Of a DNA stretch of 64,000 bases, positions 27,239 to 37,113 are shown one piece after another; the first letter of the stretch is position 1, and each line of letters begins with the position of its first letter. The notes under the pieces were generated by a model, which saw only the letters and a program-made list of their open reading frames with translations, was not told the DNA's origin and did no database searches. Position numbers and translations under genes: made by a program. Origin of the DNA: BS750m-G62 sp964577175 (GTDB lineage: Bacteria; Planctomycetota; Phycisphaerae; FEN-1346); contig CAZNYC010000003.1 in the NCBI GenBank assembly GCA_964577175.1, forward strand, positions 1 to 64,000, read 5' to 3'.

Positions 27239-29019
27239 GTTCGCGCTCCATCGCCTGTGCGCCGAGGCCCGCGCGGCTGGCCGCCACCTTGACGGCCGTC
27301 TGCCTGCTGTGGTCTGCAGGCGCGGGCGGGCTGCGGCCGGCCCAGGCGGCCGCCGCGCCGGGACGGCCAGGCATCCCCTCCCCCACGACGGGCGGGCCGT
27401 CGGACATCGTCGTCAGCCCCGTTCACGTGCGGCCGGGGCAAAGCAACCATGGATATGTCGAATACCGGTTCGAGGTCCGCAACCGGTCGGACACCCACAC
27501 CCACCGGGTCCGCCTGGCGTTGCCGGAGAGCGCCTTCGGCCTTTACGGGCTCCGGGTGTCGCGGTCGGCCGTGGTCGAACCCGGCAGCACGGTCAGACTG
27601 TCGCTGTTCCAACTGCCTATGGCCATACACGGACACGGCGTGAAGGTTCACGTGGACGGCGAGGCGGGCGAGAGCCTCGACGTCATGCTGGCCGGCCACA
27701 ACCCGCGCGCCGGTTACCCCGGCGCCGACGAGCGTTACACGGTCCTGGCCAGCCGGTCGGCGCGCGAGCCGGTCCCCGACCTCGAAGCGGCGAACGAGAT
27801 CGGCGTGTCGATGGCGCCGCCCGTCCGCGAGGGGTGGAGCCCGCACTGGCTTGCCTACACGCGATACGACGGCATCATCGTCACGCCGACCGACCTGGCC
27901 GACATGGCCGGCCCCGTGCGGTCCGCCCTGGAACGGTACGTCGAGTGCGGCGGAACGGTGCTGATTCTCGGTCCGACGGGGCGGCTGCCCGACTTCTGCG
28001 GTCTGGAGGGCACCGCCGAGGCGCCCGTCCGGCGCACGGCATTCGGCACGTGCATCACGGGCGAGGGGTGGACAAAGGGCGGCGTCGCCTCCCAGTTCAT
28101 GGCGATCATCCGCGGCACGTATGCCGGCGTCGCCGAGCCGAAGGAAGCCGTCGAGGCGCACCGCATCCTGCCCGTCGTTGAAAACCTGAACATCCCGGTC
28201 CGGGGGATGCTCCTGCTGATGCTCGCCTTCGTCGTCCTCATCGGACCGGTCAACCTGCTCCTGCTTCATCGGAAGCGCCGGCGGCTCCTGCTGTTCGTGA
28301 CGACGCCGGCCGTCTCGCTCCTGACATGCAGCGTCCTGTTCGGCTATGCGCTCTTTTCCGAGGGCGTGCACACGCGGTACCGGCTGGCCACCCTCACGGT
28401 GCTGGACGAGGGGCGGAGCCGGGCTACCTCGCTGGGGTGGATGGGGTACTACTCGCCGCTGGCCTCCCGCGAGCCGCTGCGATTCTCGTATCAGACGGAA
28501 CTGAGCCCGCAACTCGGCGGGGGCGGGTTCGAAGGCGTCGGCGTCGACTGGACCCGGGGCCAGCACCTGACCGGCGGATGGATCCGGGCACGCATGCCCT
28601 TGCACTTCCGCGTCCGCAAGAGCCAGCGCCGGCGCGAGCGGCTGAAACTGCGGCGCGGCCCGGACGGCCTCGCGGCCGTCAACGGTCTCGGCGCAGTCCT
28701 CCAGCGCCTGACGCTGGCGGACTTCGACGGCCGCCTCTTCGCCGCCAACGAGATCGCCCCTGGCGCCGAAGCCGCGCTCGTGCCCCGTCCCGGCAAACCT
28801 CGGGGCCGGCCGCTGCGGCAGGTCTACGGGCGAAACTGGGTCGAAGGCATCCGCGCCATCGCCTCACGGCCCACCGCCTACCTGAAACCCGGCGCGTACG
28901 TGGCGGTGCTCGACGGCAACCCGTTCGTCGAGCAGGGACGAGCCGGCGCCCGCCCGCACAAGTGCCTGACCGTCGTCTACGGATACCTGGAGAGGGGGGA
29001 CGATGCAGGTCCGCGTTGA
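27235..29019 (+). CDS. Exported and membrane-anchored protein of the MoxR operon, function unknown
   Basis: A 594-aa protein starting at GTG 27235, which overlaps the MoxR stop. A signal peptide (about 1-40) leads to an extracytoplasmic part with a beta-sandwich-like segment (EYRFEVRNRSDTHTHRVRLA) and then a region resembling a class I amidotransferase-like fold (YDGIIVTPTDLADM, GGTVLILGPTGRLPDF) without an obvious catalytic triad. Two membrane helices follow at about 323-345 and 355-378 (MLLLMLAFVVLIGPVNLLLL), with a short basic loop between them, and then another extracytoplasmic domain. It overlaps the ABC ATPase gene by 17 bases. Similar proteins accompany planctomycete MoxR/ABC operons, but no activity is known to me. 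Confidence 0.6.
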   Translation: MSSRSIACAPRPARLAATLTAVCLLWSAGAGGLRPAQAAAAPGRPGIPSPTTGGPSDIVVSPVHVRPGQSNHGYVEYRFEVRNRSDTHTHRVRLALPESAFGLYGLRVSRSAVVEPGSTVRLSLFQLPMAIHGHGVKVHVDGEAGESLDVMLAGHNPRAGYPGADERYTVLASRSAREPVPDLEAANEIGVSMAPPVREGWSPHWLAYTRYDGIIVTPTDLADMAGPVRSALERYVECGGTVLILGPTGRLPDFCGLEGTAEAPVRRTAFGTCITGEGWTKGGVASQFMAIIRGTYAGVAEPKEAVEAHRILPVVENLNIPVRGMLLLMLAFVVLIGPVNLLLLHRKRRRLLLFVTTPAVSLLTCSVLFGYALFSEGVHTRYRLATLTVLDEGRSRATSLGWMGYYSPLASREPLRFSYQTELSPQLGGGGFEGVGVDWTRGQHLTGGWIRARMPLHFRVRKSQRRRERLKLRRGPDGLAAVNGLGAVLQRLTLADFDGRLFAANEIAPGAEAALVPRPGKPRGRPLRQVYGRNWVEGIRAIASRPTAYLKPGAYVAVLDGNPFVEQGRAGARPHKCLTVVYGYLERGDDAGPR

Positions 29020-29932
29020 GAACCTGGCCCGCCACTACGGCCGGACCCGCGCCGTGGACGGCGTGTCGTTCGCGTTCGAGTCCGGCCACATCATCGCCTT
29101 CGTCGGACCCAACGGGGCCGGCAAGACGACCACCCTCCGCCTGCTGGCCACCATGGAGGAACCGACGGCCGGCGACGCGTTCCTCGACGGCGTCTCCGTG
29201 GTCCAGGACCCGGAGCAGGTCCGCCGGTGGGTCGGCTTCATGCCGGACTACCTGCCCGCACACCGCGACACCACGGTCCACGAGTACCTTGACTTCTACG
29301 CGCGGGCGTACGGCATCCGGGGGAAGCGGCGGCAGGCGATGGTGGCCGAGGTCGAGGCGTTCGCCAACCTCGGCGGGATGCGCGAGAAGACGATCCGCGC
29401 CCTCTCCAAGGGCATGAAGCAGCGCGTCAGCCTGGCCCGGGCGGTGGTCCACGACCCGCCCGTCCTGCTGCTCGACGAGCCGGCCGCCGGCCTCGACCCC
29501 CGGGCCCGCGTCGAACTCCGCGAACTCCTCCAACTGCTCGCCCAGCAGGGCAAGGCCATCCTCGTCAGCAGCCACATCCTGACGGAACTGTCGGAGATCT
29601 GCGACGGCGCCATCATCATCGAGCAGGGCCGCGTCGTCCGGGCCGGCACCACGGACGAACTGGTGGCCGTCAGCACACCCCGCCGGCTGCTCCGTATTCG
29701 GTCGCTCGACGGCCTGGAGACGCTCCACAAAACGGTCCTGGAGATGCCCGGCGTCGAGACCGCCCGCATCGCCGGCCCGTACCTGGAGGTCGTGCTCGAC
29801 GGCGACGAGAAGGTCTGTCATCGGTTTCTGGCGGACCTCATCGGCCGGGGCCTGCCGGTCGTCGAGTTCAGTCACGAGAAGACCAACCTCGAGACCATCT
29901 TCATGAGCATCACGAAAGGCGAGGTCCAATGA
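29003..29932 (+). CDS. ABC transporter ATP-binding protein (ABC-2 type)
   Basis: A 309-aa ATPase. Walker A is GPNGAGKTT (about 37-45), the Q-loop and helical domain follow, the signature is LSKGMKQRVSLARA (about 134-147), Walker B is VLLLDEPAAGLDPRA and the H-loop is LVSSHIL. After residue about 220 there is a C-terminal extension typical of CcmA/NatA-like subunits of ABC-2 exporters. It forms a pair with the permease that starts in the ATGA overlap at 29929. With the MoxR and vWA genes this resembles the gliding- or Nos-type ABC exporters of the envelope; the transported substrate cannot be inferred. Confidence 0.93.
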   Translation: MQVRVENLARHYGRTRAVDGVSFAFESGHIIAFVGPNGAGKTTTLRLLATMEEPTAGDAFLDGVSVVQDPEQVRRWVGFMPDYLPAHRDTTVHEYLDFYARAYGIRGKRRQAMVAEVEAFANLGGMREKTIRALSKGMKQRVSLARAVVHDPPVLLLDEPAAGLDPRARVELRELLQLLAQQGKAILVSSHILTELSEICDGAIIIEQGRVVRAGTTDELVAVSTPRRLLRIRSLDGLETLHKTVLEMPGVETARIAGPYLEVVLDGDEKVCHRFLADLIGRGLPVVEFSHEKTNLETIFMSITKGEVQ

Positions 29933-31458
29933 CCGCCGTCGCCTCGGCCGTCGCCTGGATCGACGACCGCGTCAATCCGATCGTCGTGAAGGAACTGCGG
30001 CAGGCGGTGCGCAGCCGCTTCATCTCCGGCATGTTCCTCTTCCTGCTGGCCCTGGAACTGGTGAGCGTCTGGATCTACCTGCTGCTGGCGTCCCCCACGG
30101 ACGACAGCCTGCGGGGCGGCGAGGGCCTCACCGGCTGGCTCCTTGGGATCCTCTCCCTGGCCTGCGTGCTCCTGGTGCCCGCCTACACCGGCATCCGCAT
30201 GGCGTGGGAACGCTCCGCCGACCAGGCCGACCTTATGTTCACGACGACCATCCGGGCGGGGGCGGTGATCCGCGGCAAACTGCTGACGGCCGTCGTCATC
30301 ATCGCGCTCATCTACAGCGCCTCGGCGCCGTTCATCCTGCTGACCTACCTGCTCCGCGGCGTGGACGTGCCGACCATCCTCGGCATGCTGGCGCTGACCT
30401 TCGTGTACGCCTTGTGGGCGACGCAACTCGCCCTGCTCGTCGGGGCCATCCGGACGAATCCCGTCGCCAAGGTCCTCCTTGGTCTCGTGGCCTTCCTCGC
30501 GGTCATCGGGTTCGGGTCCGCCACCCAGGCGGTCATGGCCATCGCGACCATGGGGCCCCTCATGGGGCCCGCCTACAGCGGCGCAGCCGCCCCCATGTGG
30601 GCGTACCAGGCCGTCATTGCCGTGGTGACACTGGCCGGTACCGGCCTGCTCTATACCCTGACGGTGGCGCTGCTCCTGCCGCCCTCGGCCAACCGGATGT
30701 GGCCGACCCGCGTGTACGTGACGGCCCTGTGGATCGTCTCGCTTATCGCGGCCGTTTCCTGGTGGGATACGTACGGCACGGAGGGCATGCTCATCTTCTG
30801 GGCCATCGCCTGGGCCTCTCTGCTGAGCCTCGGCCTGCTCGTGGCCGTCAGCGAACGCGACGCCTGGGGCCCCCGCGTCCGCCGGTACATTCCCAGGCGG
30901 CCGGGGCGCCGGCTCCTCGCGTTTCTGGTGTACAGCGGGGCGGCCTGCGGCCTTGCCTGGACCATCTGCCTGGCCGGGCTGACCCTCATCGCGGTCATTC
31001 TGTTCGGCAACGTGGACGCGATTACCGGCAGGGATTTCGATACGACCCTTGCCTGGACGGCCGGCATCCTCCTGTACGGCTTCGCGTACGGATTAACGGG
31101 CTCGCTGGCGCGGCGGTTATTGTTCTCCCGCCGGGTCCACCTGCCGCACGAATACACCTGGCTGCTCGTCCTGGCGCTCACGGCACTGGGATCGCTGGTG
31201 CCCCTGTTCCTCGTGATCCTGGTCGCCTACGGGACACACGACTGGTCGGTGATGGAACTGGAGAACTGGGGCTGGCTCGTGACGAACCCGGCCCACCTGG
31301 CGGAGCCGCGCGGCCGGGAGGTCCGCTTCATCCTGCTCCTCCTCTGGACCGGCGCCGTCGCCCTGGCCAGCGTGCCGTGGCTGCTTCGCCAGGTGGGGGC
31401 CTTCCGACCCCTGGAGCCGGAGCCTCCGGAAACGCAAGGCGCCGCGACTCATGCCTGA
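29929..31458 (+). CDS. ABC-2-type transporter permease
   Basis: A 509-aa integral membrane protein with about ten to twelve hydrophobic helices spread over the whole length (for example SRFISGMFLFLLALELVSVW, LLGILSLACVLLVPAYTGIR and KVLLGLVAFLAVIGFGSAT). The N-terminal DRVNPIVVKELRQAVRSRFI is characteristic of ABC-2 permeases that pair with CcmA-like ATPases in planctomycetes. The start overlaps the ATPase stop by 4 bases, and the end overlaps the DUF58 gene by 8 bases, so subunits should be made in register. Substrate unknown. Confidence 0.85.
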   Translation: MTAVASAVAWIDDRVNPIVVKELRQAVRSRFISGMFLFLLALELVSVWIYLLLASPTDDSLRGGEGLTGWLLGILSLACVLLVPAYTGIRMAWERSADQADLMFTTTIRAGAVIRGKLLTAVVIIALIYSASAPFILLTYLLRGVDVPTILGMLALTFVYALWATQLALLVGAIRTNPVAKVLLGLVAFLAVIGFGSATQAVMAIATMGPLMGPAYSGAAAPMWAYQAVIAVVTLAGTGLLYTLTVALLLPPSANRMWPTRVYVTALWIVSLIAAVSWWDTYGTEGMLIFWAIAWASLLSLGLLVAVSERDAWGPRVRRYIPRRPGRRLLAFLVYSGAACGLAWTICLAGLTLIAVILFGNVDAITGRDFDTTLAWTAGILLYGFAYGLTGSLARRLLFSRRVHLPHEYTWLLVLALTALGSLVPLFLVILVAYGTHDWSVMELENWGWLVTNPAHLAEPRGREVRFILLLLWTGAVALASVPWLLRQVGAFRPLEPEPPETQGAATHA

Positions 31459-32329
31459 TCCCTATGCCGACGACGTCCGGGCCGGCGAGCGCGCCGGCAT
31501 GCGGTACGCCCTGGGCGCCCCGCGCCGGGCGCCGCGGGGGCTGGTCGGATCCCACCTGGCCAGCCGCCGCGGCAGCAGCCTCGAGTTCATGGAGCACCGT
31601 GCCTACCAGCCGGGCGACGACCTCCGCCACATCGACTGGGCCGCCTACGCCCGCTCCGACCGCCTCGCCGTCAAGGTCTACCGGCACGAGGTGAACCCGC
31701 ACGTGGACCTGCTGGTCGACGGCTCGCGGTCGATGGCCCTGGAGGGCACCGCCAAGGCGAGGGCGACGGTCGGCCTGGCCGCCCTGCTCGCGACGGCGGC
31801 CGCCAACAGCCGCTTCTCGCACCGCGTCTGGCAAAGCGCCGAGACGTGGGCGCCGGCGGAGAACAGCACGGCGGCCCCCGGTTCCTGGCCGCCGATGACG
31901 TTCGACGCCGCGGCCGACCCGGGCGAGGCGTACCTCGCCCTGCCGCCGAGGCTCGCCCCCCTGGGCATGCGGTTCCTCGTGAGCGACCTGCTCTGGCCGA
32001 GCGAACCGTCGACACTGCTCGCCCGCCTGGCCGACACCGCCACCTCCGTCACCGTCATCCAGTTGCTGGCCGAGGACGACGTCCGCCCGCCGCACCAGGG
32101 AAACATCCGTCTGACGGACTGTGAAACCAGCGACACGCGGGAGGTCTTCATCGACGCCACCGCCGCCGCCCGCTACCGCGACCGCCTGGCCCGCCACCAG
32201 CAGCACTGGCACCGCGCCGCCCGGCAGGCCGGGGCCGTCCTCGTGACCCTGGTGGCCGAACGCATCGTCCGCGACTGGGACCTCGAACCCCTCATGGCTG
32301 CCGGCGTCTTGAAGGCGAACGCGACGTGA
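31451..32329 (+). CDS. DUF58 domain protein
   Basis: A 292-aa cytosolic protein of the DUF58/vWA-like family that partners MoxR ATPases. The hallmark segment is present: GSSLEFMEHRAYQPGDDLR then HIDWAAYARSDRLAVKVYRH, followed by the vWA-type metal-site start DLLVDGSRSMAL. Length is typical. No membrane helix is seen. The gene overlaps the permease before it and the vWA gene after it (ATGA-type, 4 bases). Role: inferred substrate or adaptor of the MoxR complex. Confidence 0.9.
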   Translation: MPDPYADDVRAGERAGMRYALGAPRRAPRGLVGSHLASRRGSSLEFMEHRAYQPGDDLRHIDWAAYARSDRLAVKVYRHEVNPHVDLLVDGSRSMALEGTAKARATVGLAALLATAAANSRFSHRVWQSAETWAPAENSTAAPGSWPPMTFDAAADPGEAYLALPPRLAPLGMRFLVSDLLWPSEPSTLLARLADTATSVTVIQLLAEDDVRPPHQGNIRLTDCETSDTREVFIDATAAARYRDRLARHQQHWHRAARQAGAVLVTLVAERIVRDWDLEPLMAAGVLKANAT

Positions 32330-34098
32330 TCTTCTCGATTCCGTGGGCGTTTCTCGGGTTGGCGGCGCTGCCGGCGCTGGCGGCCATCTACCTGCTGCGG
32401 AGCCGGTCGCGGCGGCGCCCGGTCTCCAGCCTCCTGCTCTGGGCCGAAGCCACCCGGCCGCACGCCGGAGGGCGGACCCTCAAACGCCTGCACGTCCCGC
32501 TGCTCCTGGTGCTCGAACTGCTGGCCGTTGCGCTCCTCGTGACCGCGTCTACCGGCCCGGAGGTGTCGGCCGGTCGAACCCAACCGCCGCTGGCCGTCGT
32601 CCTCGACGACTCGTTCTCGATGCAGACGGGCGGGGAGGAGTCAACCCGCCGCCGCGCCCAGCGCAACCTCCTGACCCTTCTCGAAGAGGAACCCGCCACC
32701 GCCGTCCGGCTCATCCTTGCCGGTGCGGAGCCGCGCGCCCTCGGCACGCGGTTCCGGGGCGTTGTCCGCGGGCGGGAACTCCTCCAGCAGTGGACCTGCC
32801 GCGCCGCAGCCGCCGACCTCGAAGCCGCCGTCACCCACGCCCGCGACACCGGGGGGCCCCGCACACGGATCCTCGTCCTGACGGACCGGCCGCCCGACGC
32901 CGACCCGGGCGAAGGGCGGATCGTCTGGCAGGCGTTCGGCCAGCCGCGGCCCAACGGCGCCATCGTCCAGGCGGGCCGATCCCTGCGGGAGATGTCCGAA
33001 CGGTGCCTCCTGGAGGTCGCCAACTTCGCCGACCGGGCCGACACGCTGACCGTCACCGTCGACATCGAACCGGCCGGCGCTGCGGCCGCGGTGCCCGAGC
33101 CGCTCGTCCGCCGGGTGCGGCTGGCGGCGGGCGGGCGGAAACCGCTCCTCTTCGACCTCCCGGACGGGGCCGGCACGGTGCGCGCCCATCTGCAGGACGA
33201 CCCCCTGCCCGCGGACAATGGCGTGGTTTTGCTGCCCGACCCCCGCCGACGGGTGCGGGTCGCCCTTCGCCTCGGCGACGAGGCGCTGCAGGCGGCCGTG
33301 GCGCGCGGCCTGGCGTCCACCGGACGGGCGCGCATCACCGGACGCAGACCGGACCTCCTCGTGACCGACGGGCCCCCCGCCGCGGACGCCTCGCCGGACC
33401 TGTGGTCCGCCTGTTTCCGCCTCGACGAGGAAGCGGAGGCGTTCGTCGGCCCGTTCATCACGGACCCCACGCACCCGCTGTGCGCCGGGCTGAACCTGCA
33501 GAGCGTCGTCTGGGCCGCCCGCCGCGAGCCCCCGCTGCCCGGCGCGCCCGTCATCGCCGCCGGCAGCGTGCCGCTGGTCACCGACACCCGGCGGTTCGAC
33601 GGCCGGCACGAGATCCGCCTGCGGCTGGCGCCCGAGCGCTCGAACCTGGCCCAGTCCACGAACTGGCCCGTCCTGCTCTGGAACCTGCTGGAGTACCGCG
33701 CAGCGGACCTGCCCGGGCCGCCGCGGCCAAACGTGCGGCTCGGGTCGGTCGTCTCCATCCCCCTGCCGCGGGGCACCGAAAGCGTCGAAGTCCGTCCGCC
33801 CGACGGCGAGGCGTTTCGCCGATCCGTCTCCGACGACCGTGCCGTCGTCCCGGCCGAGACGTCCGGCCTGTGGGAGGTGAAAACGGACGGCTGGATGTGC
33901 CGCCTCGCCGTCAACGCCCTGGAGCCGGCCGAGTCGGACCTCCGCGGCGCCGACACGGGCCGGTGGGGCGCGTGGCGGAGCGCTCCGGCGGTGGCGGCCC
34001 GGCGGCCGGTGGCCTGGCTGGCAATCCTGGCGGCGGCGGGGCTCCTGGTCCTGCACCTGGGCCTGGCGGGCCGCCCGCGCAGGGAGGCCTCCCCGTGA
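32326..34098 (+). CDS. BatA-like membrane protein with vWA domain
   Basis: A 590-aa protein. The N-terminus matches the aerotolerance regulator (BatA) N-terminal region: two membrane helices around a basic loop (PWAFLGLAALPALAAIYLLR, then RLHVPLLLVLELLAVALLV). A vWA domain begins near residue 86 with the metal-site motif DDSFS in LAVVLDDSFSMQTG. A long extracytoplasmic part and a C-terminal helix (WLAILAAAGLLVLHLGLAG, about 563-581) follow. It is the membrane partner expected for MoxR and DUF58, and it overlaps the next vWA gene by 4 bases (GTGA). Function in cell envelope integrity is inferred from the family. Confidence 0.8.
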   Translation: MIFSIPWAFLGLAALPALAAIYLLRSRSRRRPVSSLLLWAEATRPHAGGRTLKRLHVPLLLVLELLAVALLVTASTGPEVSAGRTQPPLAVVLDDSFSMQTGGEESTRRRAQRNLLTLLEEEPATAVRLILAGAEPRALGTRFRGVVRGRELLQQWTCRAAAADLEAAVTHARDTGGPRTRILVLTDRPPDADPGEGRIVWQAFGQPRPNGAIVQAGRSLREMSERCLLEVANFADRADTLTVTVDIEPAGAAAAVPEPLVRRVRLAAGGRKPLLFDLPDGAGTVRAHLQDDPLPADNGVVLLPDPRRRVRVALRLGDEALQAAVARGLASTGRARITGRRPDLLVTDGPPAADASPDLWSACFRLDEEAEAFVGPFITDPTHPLCAGLNLQSVVWAARREPPLPGAPVIAAGSVPLVTDTRRFDGRHEIRLRLAPERSNLAQSTNWPVLLWNLLEYRAADLPGPPRPNVRLGSVVSIPLPRGTESVEVRPPDGEAFRRSVSDDRAVVPAETSGLWEVKTDGWMCRLAVNALEPAESDLRGADTGRWGAWRSAPAVAARRPVAWLAILAAAGLLVLHLGLAGRPRREASP

Positions 34099-36932
34099 CG
34101 TTCGAGCATCCAGGCTGGTTCCTGCTCGCGATTCCGCTGGCGGCCGCATTGTGGTACTGGCGGCTGCCGTCGCGGCTGCTGACGGGACTGCGCCTGGCGA
34201 TCTTCGCCCTCGTGCTGCTGGCCTTGTGCGGGGCGGCGCTGCGGCTGCCGAGCCGGGCCGGCACCGTCGTCGTCGTGGCCGACCGCAGCGCCTCGATGCC
34301 GGCGGACGCTCCCCAGCGCCAGGCGGAAGCGATCGGCCTACTGGGCGAGAGCCGCGGAAGCCACGACCGCCTGGCCGTCGTCGCCTTCGGACGCAAGGCC
34401 GTCGTGGAACTGGCCCCTGGCGGCGGGACGTTCGGCGGGTTCACCGCCGAGGTCGATCCGCACGGGTCGACCCTGGCGGCCGCCGTGAGGCGCGCGGTGG
34501 CTCTCGTGCCGGAGGGCGCCCCCGGCCGCCTGCTCATCCTCTCCGACGGACGGCACACGGGGTCGGACCCCGGCGCCGCCGCCTACCGCGCCGCATCCCG
34601 CGAGGTGGCCCTGGATTACCGCGTGCTCAGCCGGCCCTCGGCCGACGACGTCGCCATCCTGCGCGTCGATGCGCCGCGCACCGTCACTCCCGAGGAATCG
34701 TTTCTTATCCACGCCTGGGTCCGCTCGCCCGTCCGGCAGACGCTGCGGTTCGACCTGTCGCGCGGCCGGACGCGGATCGCCTCCGGCGAGCGGACCGTCG
34801 GCACCGGCGTCACGCGCCTGACGTTCCGCACCCGGGCCGGGGCGAGCGGCACGGCCGACTACGCCGCCCGCGTCGAGACCGGCCGGCCCGACCCCGTGCC
34901 GGAGAACAACCGGGCCCGCGTGCTGGTGGGCGTCCGCGGTCCGCGTCCGCTCCGCCTCGTGACGAAGACGCCCGCGGGCGGCCTGGCCCGCCTGCTGACC
35001 GCCGGCGGCCTGAACGTGGAACCCCGCCGGCCCGAGCGGTGCGGGTGGTCGGTGGCGGAACTCAGCAACTACGCGGCCGTCTTAATTGAGAACGTCCCCG
35101 CCGGCGACATCGGCGAGACCGCCATGGCCCGCCTCGCCCCGTGGGTCACCGAAACGGGCGGCGGCCTGATGCTGACGGGCGGCGAACGCGCGTACGGGCC
35201 GGGCGGGTACTACAAGTCGCCGCTCGAGCCCGTCATGCCCGTGTCGATGGAACTGAGGAAAGAGCACCGGAAACTCGCCCTCGCCATCGTGGTGGCGATG
35301 GACCGCTCGGGCAGCATGGCGATGGAGGCGAGCGGCGGCCGGACCAAAATGGACCTCGCGAATCTCGCTGCCGCCGAGGTCGTCGGCCTCCTATCGGAGA
35401 TGGACGAATTCGGATGCGTGGCGGTCGACTCCGCCGCCCACGTCGTCGCCCCGCTGGAGGCGGTCGAGAACAAGGGAGCCGTCCAGAGCCGCATCCGCTC
35501 CGTCCAGTCGATGGGGGGCGGGATTTACGTCTACGAGGCCCTCTCCGCCGCCGCACGCATGCTGACCGGCGCCGCGGCCGGCACGCGGCACATCATCCTC
35601 TTCGCCGACGCCGCCGACTCCGAGCAGCCCGGCCAATACAAGGCCCTCCTGGAGAAGTGCGCGGAAGCGAACATCACCGTCAGCGTCGTCGGCCTCGGCA
35701 CGCCGAGCGACCCGGACGCCGACCTGCTTCGCGACATCGCCAAGCGCGGCCAGGGGCGGTGCATGTTCACGACCCGCCCGGAGGAACTGCCCCGCCTCTT
35801 CGCCCAGGACACGTTCGTCGTGGCCCGCAGCGCGTTCCTGGACGAGGTGACGCCGGTCCGGGCCGCCGGCGCGATGCGGATGCTCGCCGGGCGGACCTTC
35901 GCCGACCTCCCCGCCGTCGGCGGATATAACCTGTGCTACCTGCGGCCGGAGGCGCACCTCGCCGCCGTCACCCAGGACGACTACGAGGCGCCCCTCGTGG
36001 CCGCCTGGAACGCCGGCGCCGGACGCGTCCTGTGCTACACGGGACAGGCCGACGGCCCGTACACCGGGCCGATGGGGACCTGGCCGGAGGTCGGAAACTT
36101 CCTGACGAGCCTCGCGAAGTGGACGGCCGGCTCGCAGGAGGAACTGCCCGGCGGGATGCTCCTCCAACAGGACGTAGGCGACGACCTTTGCCGCGTCGCC
36201 CTGCACCTGGACCCCGGCCGCGACGCCCAGCCGTTCGAGGCCGTGCCCACCGTCTCAACGCTCCGCGGCCGGCTTGGCAAGACGCCCGAGACCCATCGCG
36301 GCCGGATGCACTGGGACGACCCGGACACCCTCGTCCTGGACGTGCCGCTGCGGGGCGATGAGACGGCCCTGTCGTCGGTCCGGGTGCCGGGCGTCGGCCG
36401 GTTCACCCTGCCCCCCGTCTGCCTGCCGTACTCGGCGGAGTTCAAACCCGTGGCGGAAGGCCGCGGCCGCGACACGCTCGAGCGGTTGGCCCGGGCGACG
36501 GGCGGCGTCCCGCGGGCCGACCTGCCGCTCATCTGGGACGCCCTGCCCTCCCGGCCGCAGCGCGTGCCGCTGGTGCCGTGGCTGCTGACCGCCGCCGTCG
36601 TCCTCTTGCTGGCAGAGGTGCTGGAACGGCGGACGGGCCTGCTCTCGACCGCGGCGGCACAGACGAGGCGTCTGCGGCCCCGCCGCCGGCGTCCCCCCGC
36701 CGAGGAGACGAAAGGGGCGGAGGCGGCGGAAGAAACGACGGAGAAGCCGACCCGTGCCGCCCCCAAGCAGCCACCAGAACCGGCCCGACCGACCGCCGAA
36801 CCGTCTACTGCCGAGCGGGAAGCGCCGACGCGGAAGACCGCGGCCCCGGAAACGAAGGCGGACCTCGGCTCCGCCCTGCGTAAGGCCCGTCACCGCGCCG
36901 GCCGTCGGACGGAACGCAAGGACGAGGGCTGA
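34095..36932 (+). CDS. Large membrane protein with two vWA domains and an amidotransferase-like insert
   Basis: A 945-aa protein starting at GTG 34095. Two N-terminal helices (about 7-50) lead to a first vWA domain with DRSAS (near residue 63), a beta-sandwich region, then an amidotransferase-like segment (WVTETGGGLMLTGGERAYGP) that is interrupted by a second vWA domain with MDRSGS (near 402) and the threonine/aspartate loops expected for metal binding. A C-terminal helix lies near 824-845 (VPLVPWLLTAAVVLLLAE) and is followed by about 100 residues rich in Pro, Glu, Lys and Arg, probably cytosolic and disordered. It closes the eight-gene operon. The arrangement is known from planctomycete vWA proteins; no biochemical function is established. 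Confidence 0.8.
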   Translation: MTFEHPGWFLLAIPLAAALWYWRLPSRLLTGLRLAIFALVLLALCGAALRLPSRAGTVVVVADRSASMPADAPQRQAEAIGLLGESRGSHDRLAVVAFGRKAVVELAPGGGTFGGFTAEVDPHGSTLAAAVRRAVALVPEGAPGRLLILSDGRHTGSDPGAAAYRAASREVALDYRVLSRPSADDVAILRVDAPRTVTPEESFLIHAWVRSPVRQTLRFDLSRGRTRIASGERTVGTGVTRLTFRTRAGASGTADYAARVETGRPDPVPENNRARVLVGVRGPRPLRLVTKTPAGGLARLLTAGGLNVEPRRPERCGWSVAELSNYAAVLIENVPAGDIGETAMARLAPWVTETGGGLMLTGGERAYGPGGYYKSPLEPVMPVSMELRKEHRKLALAIVVAMDRSGSMAMEASGGRTKMDLANLAAAEVVGLLSEMDEFGCVAVDSAAHVVAPLEAVENKGAVQSRIRSVQSMGGGIYVYEALSAAARMLTGAAAGTRHIILFADAADSEQPGQYKALLEKCAEANITVSVVGLGTPSDPDADLLRDIAKRGQGRCMFTTRPEELPRLFAQDTFVVARSAFLDEVTPVRAAGAMRMLAGRTFADLPAVGGYNLCYLRPEAHLAAVTQDDYEAPLVAAWNAGAGRVLCYTGQADGPYTGPMGTWPEVGNFLTSLAKWTAGSQEELPGGMLLQQDVGDDLCRVALHLDPGRDAQPFEAVPTVSTLRGRLGKTPETHRGRMHWDDPDTLVLDVPLRGDETALSSVRVPGVGRFTLPPVCLPYSAEFKPVAEGRGRDTLERLARATGGVPRADLPLIWDALPSRPQRVPLVPWLLTAAVVLLLAEVLERRTGLLSTAAAQTRRLRPRRRRPPAEETKGAEAAEETTEKPTRAAPKQPPEPARPTAEPSTAEREAPTRKTAAPETKADLGSALRKARHRAGRRTERKDEG

Positions 36933-37113
36933 TTTCCACCGGCCCGGCGACGATGGTCGCGGTCGCCAGCGCCGTGGCGCCCCACCAGGCAAACCAAGGG
37001 CTTGCGGCCGGCAGAAAGCGTGATAACATGTGCGGAAAGGCTGGCGGCCGGGTCGGGTTCGCCACGTCGGATCCGGCCCCCACAGCACCGGACACATCGA
37101 GGAGGCGACGACG

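Noticed and set aside
24669..36932. MoxR plus vWA genes as a phage-defence system
   Set aside because: MoxR/vWA pairs occur in some defence loci, but here they are joined with DUF58, BatA-like and ABC-2 genes, the usual housekeeping envelope arrangement; no nuclease, helicase or integrase is present.
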